Part shown: positions 59,109-64,000 of the stretch, piece after piece
Numbering within the stretch: the stretch's first letter is position 1
How the letters are laid out: each line of letters starts with the position of its first letter
Assembly: GCA_021234155.1 (NCBI GenBank)
Contig: JAJEKV010000050.1
Location: 10,530,214-10,594,213, forward strand
DNA from: Isoetes taiwanensis
Lineage: Eukaryota; Streptophyta; Lycopodiopsida; Isoetales; Isoetaceae
Length of the DNA: 64,000 bases
Direction of reading: 5' to 3'
The notes under the pieces: generated by a model
What the model was told of the DNA's origin: nothing
Seen by the model: only the letters and a program-made list of their open reading frames with translations
Database searches by the model: none
Made by a program: the position numbers and the translations under genes

Positions 59109-59793
59109 AACTGACCCCCCTTGGCTTAAAGATTTCATTGTTTCCAGTGTATCTTCGGTTTGGCCGAGCAAAATGCAATAACTAGCAAATGCAAACGGCA
59201 AAGAGAAATAAGATACCTTCTTAAGTACAAGGACGCAAAGGTGGAGCCCGCTAGCAAGATTCTTGAAAAACATCTTATTTTTGCAAATGGGAAGCCGCCT
59301 CCTCTAGAGCTGGTTTTGGAATCCACGAGCCGGTACATCCGCAAAGGACGTGCACCGAGACCAAGCGGTCCGGTGAAAGCTAAAGCAACCTCGCGATAGC
59401 ATCCAAGCTCGCCATGTTTGCCATGATGTCCAACTCCTTGCAATAGAACGGATAAATGCGTAGGTCGGCGCAACTTCCTCGTTGTCATGTGGGGGGATGC
59501 ATACCATTCCAAGAACTTCACATAACAATCCATGGCGAAGTAGACGGCGAAAACAAGAAGATGTTTAGAGCGGTAAAGCGCTGTCCACGCCACGAACTCA
59601 AGTAGCCGTTGTCGATTATGAAAGGGGACACAGCCGTTGTGGGAGATTTGTCCCGCATACATTTTAGGGTTAGGGTTAGGGTTAGGGTTGATCACCGACG
59701 CCGAAAACTAATATGTGCAACAAAAAGCACAATGCTTGTCGCTGCTGGGCGTGCGTGTGATCCTCACATATAGCATTAAAAAAAAAAAAAAGC
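59095..59793 (-). repeat. Shared leader, copy 2 (hairpin, TTAGGG, 5' flank)
   Basis: This is the counterpart of 30182-30868: same order of blocks, four TTAGGG units (about 59664-59688) beside hairpin H7, and a terminal A run at 59778-59792. It differs from copy 1 by substitutions and small gaps. Here it precedes ORF1 of the reverse-transcriptase unit. Confidence 0.75.
59690..59762. repeat. Hairpin H7 next to telomere-like repeats
   Basis: Imperfect arms GATCACCGACGCC and GGGCGTGCGTGTGATC. The loop (CGAAAACTAATATGTGCAAC, then AAAAGCACAATGCTTG) is almost the same as in H6. Confidence 0.8.
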
Positions 59794-59853
59794 GCTAACC
59801 TAGGCTTCTAAGAAAGAAATGGACTAAGAGATTAAGCTTATAAAGCCATTACA

Positions 59854-60640
59854 TTAAAGAATATTATACATATGAAAAAAAACAAAGGCACTTCCGACCT
59901 TTTTCCGGGGGTCTTTCTTCTTGTTGTATTGACCATAAAATTTTGACCATAGTACTTCGGGATCCCTTATCGTAGGCAGTATGTCCTTAGGCATAATGAC
60001 CGGCTGGCATGTGTGATAGCGCGAAACTGCGAGTCCTCGGACCGGAACAAGCTGCGACACCAAGCTGCTTCCGAAGCCATTTGAAGAAGAGCATTTAAAG
60101 GCCGATTAGCGAATTCTGGCGGTACATGATGTATACACCACACTCTTGCGAATCTCTTTCACAAGCGACAAATGGGAGGCGGAATGACCATCTCGGTGCT
60201 CTTGATGCACTTGTTAATCTCGAAAAACTAATCACCGGGCCGTCTTGGCTTAGGCCACTACCCTCACCCACCCGGCATTTGGAGGTACATTTAACCGGTA
60301 AACTCTTAAGTGATCTCCTCACCCCGGCATTTCGCGGGCTGTTGCTCGACCAACTCTTCCAGCCGTCTCCTCCCATTTCCTGGTCGCCTTCCCTTTCTGG
60401 CGTTGGGCCTCCTTTGATTTGAAGGTCCTGGCGCCTCCACAGGAGGAGCAGGGAGGAGCAGGAAGAGCAAGAAGAGGCGGCTGCCCCATAATTAATCCGT
60501 CATATTACGCTCGGCCGGTCTCTCATTTTCATCCTCCTCCGGCCCTCGAAACGGGAGTGCACCTCCCTACTTACCCCGAAGCTGCTTCTCCCCGCCCTGT
60601 CATGGGATTTGTTTTCCCGGTCTTCTGTTAGGTATGGTCG
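59854..60640 (-). pseudogene. Degenerate reverse-strand coding remnant
   Basis: Pieces in changing frames include RRLEELVEQQPAKCRGEEI, INKCIKSTEMVIPPPICRL, VPPEFANRPLNALLQMASEA and DPEVLWSKFYGQYNKKKDPR. Spacing and strand agree with one decayed gene, but I recognise no family and several stops interrupt it. Confidence 0.3.
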
Positions 60641-61874
60641 GAGGAGGAGAATCTCTATCGAGACTTCAGATTTTGAAGGAGGCGGACTAATGTAATCACC
60701 GCCTTACACCACCGATGGATCCTTGCGGTTTGCTTAGTTCTTGCCATGGCTTCTCAAATGGATGGCGCTTTATACTACGAACACCCACAAAAATAGACAA
60801 GCTGCATGAGATAAATAGTAAAAAACGAAGTTAAAGTAAAATATGATGGTAACGTTTTTAAATAATTGTACGAAACCCTAAAAAATATCGGACAAAAATA
60901 CGGAAGCCTAAAAAACATCGGACAAAAAAAACACAAATAAAAACGAGATTCAAAGCGCTTAGGCGATAGACAATTTCTTGTTGATCGCGAACTCACTAAA
61001 CTTTACATTTCCTCTTGCCCAGAAACCAACCCTAATGCCATCAATGAAATAATGGAAGTCGTTAGCAATCTCCTCCTGTCTCCATTAGCACTCTTAGCTC
61101 TGATAATGGCCATTCGCTTTCCATGGTGGTTGTATAAATGACTTCCTCCCTCTCCATACTCGAATATCCACCGCATCGGAGTGTCCATATGATCCTCAAA
61201 TGACTCCCAAAAAGTTGTGCGACCTCTCTTTTTACTTTCCTTCGCTTCTAGTTGACAATTAACGTATAAATATTGTTTTGGAAGAAAGTATCTCGAACTT
61301 AAAGGAGGACTTAACTACGCTGACCTTCTGTTAGTTGACCGGATGATTCGTGGAATCGAACATCCAGTGTCGGAACCAAAAATAAGCCATCCACAAAATC
61401 GGCGGGGGGAGAAAGCACGATATGTCTTCGGAGCTTTTTGAACTTCTGCGCCATCCGGAATATGTTAGCAAATACCTCAAATGGTGTGAAGATTTTGAAA
61501 CTCATCCTCACGCCTCCGTTTTCGACATTCCCGCTTGCACCTCGCCGCCCATGCATTTCTTCATTGCAATTACATTGTTCTCATTAGTCAGGGGTTTACA
61601 AAGTTCACTTAAAGGGGGGGCAATCCAACCCCCTCAAGCTCGGTTTCCCCGACCTTTACGCTATAATCATGTCCAGAAAACCGCATGCCTATACCCCCGC
61701 AAGGTCACGCATCCATACCTTGGAAAAGGACAATTCCGATGTCTATGTGATACACGACAAGTACACTACTAATACTTTCGGCCGAAATGACATCCACGAC
61801 GTCTGATAAACATAAACCTGCACAATAAATTTGTTTGTAAACACGTGTCAACGAAAGAAATGAAAAGATAAGGA
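60641..61874. other. Mostly non-coding, one short reverse open frame
   Basis: A reverse-strand frame at 61311-61556 (contains FEVFANIFRMAQKFKKLRRH) may be part of a gene, but nothing around it supports an assignment. The remainder is AT-rich. Confidence 0.3.
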
Positions 61875-61943
61875 GATCACGGGGCCTTGAAACTATCTCA
61901 CGCAGCTTAAGTAGCCGATGATAGCTTCACGTCGTGTGTGATC
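61875..61943. repeat. Hairpin H8
   Basis: The right arm CACGTCGTGTGTGATC is typical of the family; the left arm GATCACGGGGCC is degraded. The loop is CTTGAAACTATCTCACGCAG and on, unlike H3-H7. Confidence 0.5.
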
Positions 61944-62639
61944 CGATTAAGGTGGTTACCATTTGGCGGGCAATTTTGGGAAGCTGTTTTTGGTGGAGAT
62001 TAGCTCTTTGGCCATATCAGAAGGGGTATATGCATGTCGTATTGTTATACTTTCCACTTTCCGGCCGCTAGAATTCAACTTGAACTCTTTTATCCTACCT
62101 ATCCAATGTGTCCGCACGTCTGATCGCCTTTGTCACTTAACTCTATGCTGCGCCCTCGCTGATGGCAGCATACTCACCACCTAACCTATTGAGACAAAAC
62201 CTCCCACTTCTTGACCTTGGGAGTTCAGTAAATGGGACAAGAACACGTAAATTACAGGAGACATGGATTGCGATGAGGAGTGAAGGCGAGAGGATGCACG
62301 AGAGGCCCTGGAGTGACAAGATCTGAAGTTTGGCGCCAAAATTTGACAAGGGAGTTGGTGACCCTGACAGTAGGCGGTCAAAGTCACCATTATTTTGGGC
62401 GCGGTTTACTCCCAAAAATACCTGCCATTAAAATGGTTGCAATAAAAGCCAAGCATCCCTATGAAAATACGCCATGTGGATGCCAAGTAAGCCCGCTCAT
62501 CCTTCTACACCGCCAAGTAATACTTGACTTTCATAAAAAAGGCGTAAACCTGATTGGTCCTGGTGAATCTGACGTGGAAATCTTTAACCCAAGATATGGG
62601 CCATTTTCAGACCTCAAATCCGCCCTAATGCCACCAGGG

Positions 62640-63003
62640 CGCCATTGAGGATGAATGTCATGCCCTCCAGATCTGCCCAGCGTTTGCCCATATCAGAGAG
62701 CAGTATGTTCGATTACTAGTGCCTGGCCAACCGTTGCATGAGTTGTTGAATACTTTGTTGGGGTCATTACTCCAGGAGGTTATGGATGCACGGACTCAGT
62801 TGTGTCTTCCGGGACGGCATTGAACTGTCCTACACAATTGTATGCGATGCCCGGGCGACTTATTATCGCTAAGGTTTTTCCTTCAAAACCCTTGGGCGGG
62901 GTTTTTAATCTTGTCAGTAATACATTTGCTGCTCTCTTTTTTGTTTGGGTCCCATAGGCCAGTCGGTCTCCGTGGACGCTAAAAATCTATTCTATTCTAT
63001 TCT
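62640..63003 (+). mobile_element. 5'-truncated LINE: ORF2 C-terminus, 3' UTR, (TATTC)n tail
   Basis: From about 62640 to the stop at 62821-62823 the frame reads DECHALQICPAFAHIREQYV, then VPGQPLHELLNTLLGSLLQE and LCLPGRH. The pattern C-x-A-L-x-x-CPAFAxIR is the C-terminal zinc-knuckle-like end of plant LINE ORF2 proteins (reverse transcriptase/endonuclease), here without the reverse-transcriptase domain. A 160 bp 3' UTR follows with GGTCCCATAGGCCAGTCGGT and CTCCGTGGACGCTAAAAATC, then three TATTC units. The same 3' UTR end occurs at 26.6 kb and 57.3 kb with TTCC units instead. The upstream forward frame 62280-62648 does not look like LINE protein. Confidence 0.72.
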
Positions 63004-63010
63004 ATAAAAA

Positions 63011-63483
63011 CCCCAACACATAACAACCAACACATAACAACTATTGACATTAACAACCAACACATAACTACCATTGGCATTAATTAACACAACCATTGGG
63101 TCCAACACATTTAAATTAAAATCCCCCTTAAAACCCCCTTTGGTTTGGGTTATTCACCGCGGGGTGACTCCGGGGAGCTGCATATTCACCCTTATTCACA
63201 TCTACACCGGGCAAGTATAAAATTTGCTATACTATATAACAAGATTAAAAAATACTATAAGATTTCAAAGCGAGATACTATATGGTGTTGATTTTTAATG
63301 CGTGCAAAATACAATTATGAGGGCTCTAGGCCCCTTCAATATGCACCCAACCAAAGGGGTTTAAAGGGGATTTTTAATTTAAATGTGTTGGACCCAATGG
63401 TTGTGTTAATTAATGCCAATGGTAGTATGTGTGTTGGTTGTTAATGTCAATAGCTGTTATGTGTTGGTTGTTATGTGTTGGGG
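63011..63483. mobile_element. 473 bp foldback MITE
   Basis: About 140 bp at the left (from CCCCAACACATAACAACC) is the inverse complement of about 140 bp at the right (to GGTTGTTATGTGTTGGGG). In both arms words like AACACATAACAACCAACA are repeated. The central 190 bp has no gene. It lies directly beside the LINE tail. No clear target duplication was seen. Confidence 0.75.
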
Positions 63484-64000
63484 ATTTAATTTTATATGTT
63501 GGATGTTAATGGTTTGTGTTGCAAAAAAAATTTTTGGCCCCTTCAGGGCCTTAGGGACGTATGCAAAAATTTTTATTCAAACCGAAAAAAAAACTTTTCA
63601 TTTGAGGCTTTCATACTATATTTGAATTTCATCACAATAAAATAAATAGAACATAAGTAAAACTTAATAAAGTTTGCAACACCCATACACAAACATTTTT
63701 CAACTGGAATTTAACAGCAACCTTTAACAGCAGCCTTTGGCCTCCATGGATTCTTGTGGTGAGAAGCCAAAGTGGGAAACTTTTCTGCTTGTTAGCACAA
63801 GAAGCCTTGGAATTTGCTTAATAACTGCCTCAAAATCTAAAAATGCATGGTAATTTTTTGCAAGCTTCATTTGGAATGAGCCATAAAACAATATCCAATA
63901 GCGCAATCCTGTATTAATCAGCTGGTAGGATGTGAAAGCCTACCAAACCCGGCCGAAAAATTGCTGTTTTAGCATAGATAACTTAATCAAACATATCCAT
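63484..64000. other. No gene seen
   Basis: Short open frames only; nothing recognisable. Confidence 0.4.

Overview
The window looks like nuclear DNA of a land plant, dense in transposable elements. The evidence is nuclear-type tRNA-Asn(GUU) genes, decayed fragments of plant housekeeping genes with their introns (aldehyde dehydrogenase, ubiquitin-activating enzyme E1, an IRX10-like exostosin), TATA-box promoters and consensus splice sites. The decayed transposase-like families are ones I associate with non-seed plants and algae, so a fern, lycophyte or bryophyte is my guess; the species is not determined. No fully intact long host gene was recognised.

Layout. 1-11 kb: a degenerate array of tRNA-Asn units split by two Helitrons (1340-4816 forward, 5278-9999 reverse); unoccupied copies of both insertion sites lie in this same window. 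11-18.3 kb: GT-rich and TG repeats, then a large 19-20 bp minisatellite (AACATGCCACCTAGGCTCC type) interrupted by a 915 bp terminal-inverted-repeat element and by a 2.6 kb foldback element. 19.6-22 kb: a decayed transposase-like gene. 22-29 kb: four related reverse-strand mini-genes (coiled-coil proteins with TATA boxes and a conserved hairpin beside each), with a third Helitron (23007-25645) between units A and B. 29-38 kb: a hairpin plus TTAGGG leader followed by an acidic-protein pseudogene, then badly decayed reverse-strand coding DNA with short repeats in alternating orientation.

38.8-46.8 kb: three kilobase-scale purine/pyrimidine tracts. Two lie inside complete Helitrons (41141-43025 and 44907-46791) and one behind a matching 5' end (40167). 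The purine strand is always the Helitron top strand. 47.5-50.3 kb: a decayed DUF7869-like gene. 50.3-53.5 kb: repeats without recognisable genes. 54.2-59.8 kb: a reverse-strand, apparently intron-containing reverse-transcriptase unit whose 5' leader (hairpin and TTAGGG repeats) is shared with the 30 kb unit although the downstream proteins differ. 60-64 kb: decayed coding DNA, a truncated LINE with its 3' tail, and a 473 bp foldback MITE.

The main themes are (1) one Helitron family, recognised by a common 3' hairpin followed by CTAG, that carries gene fragments and purine tracts, and (2) a set of about 65-75 bp hairpins with arms like GATCACACGACGCGAAA that mark the edges of several otherwise unrelated small gene cassettes.
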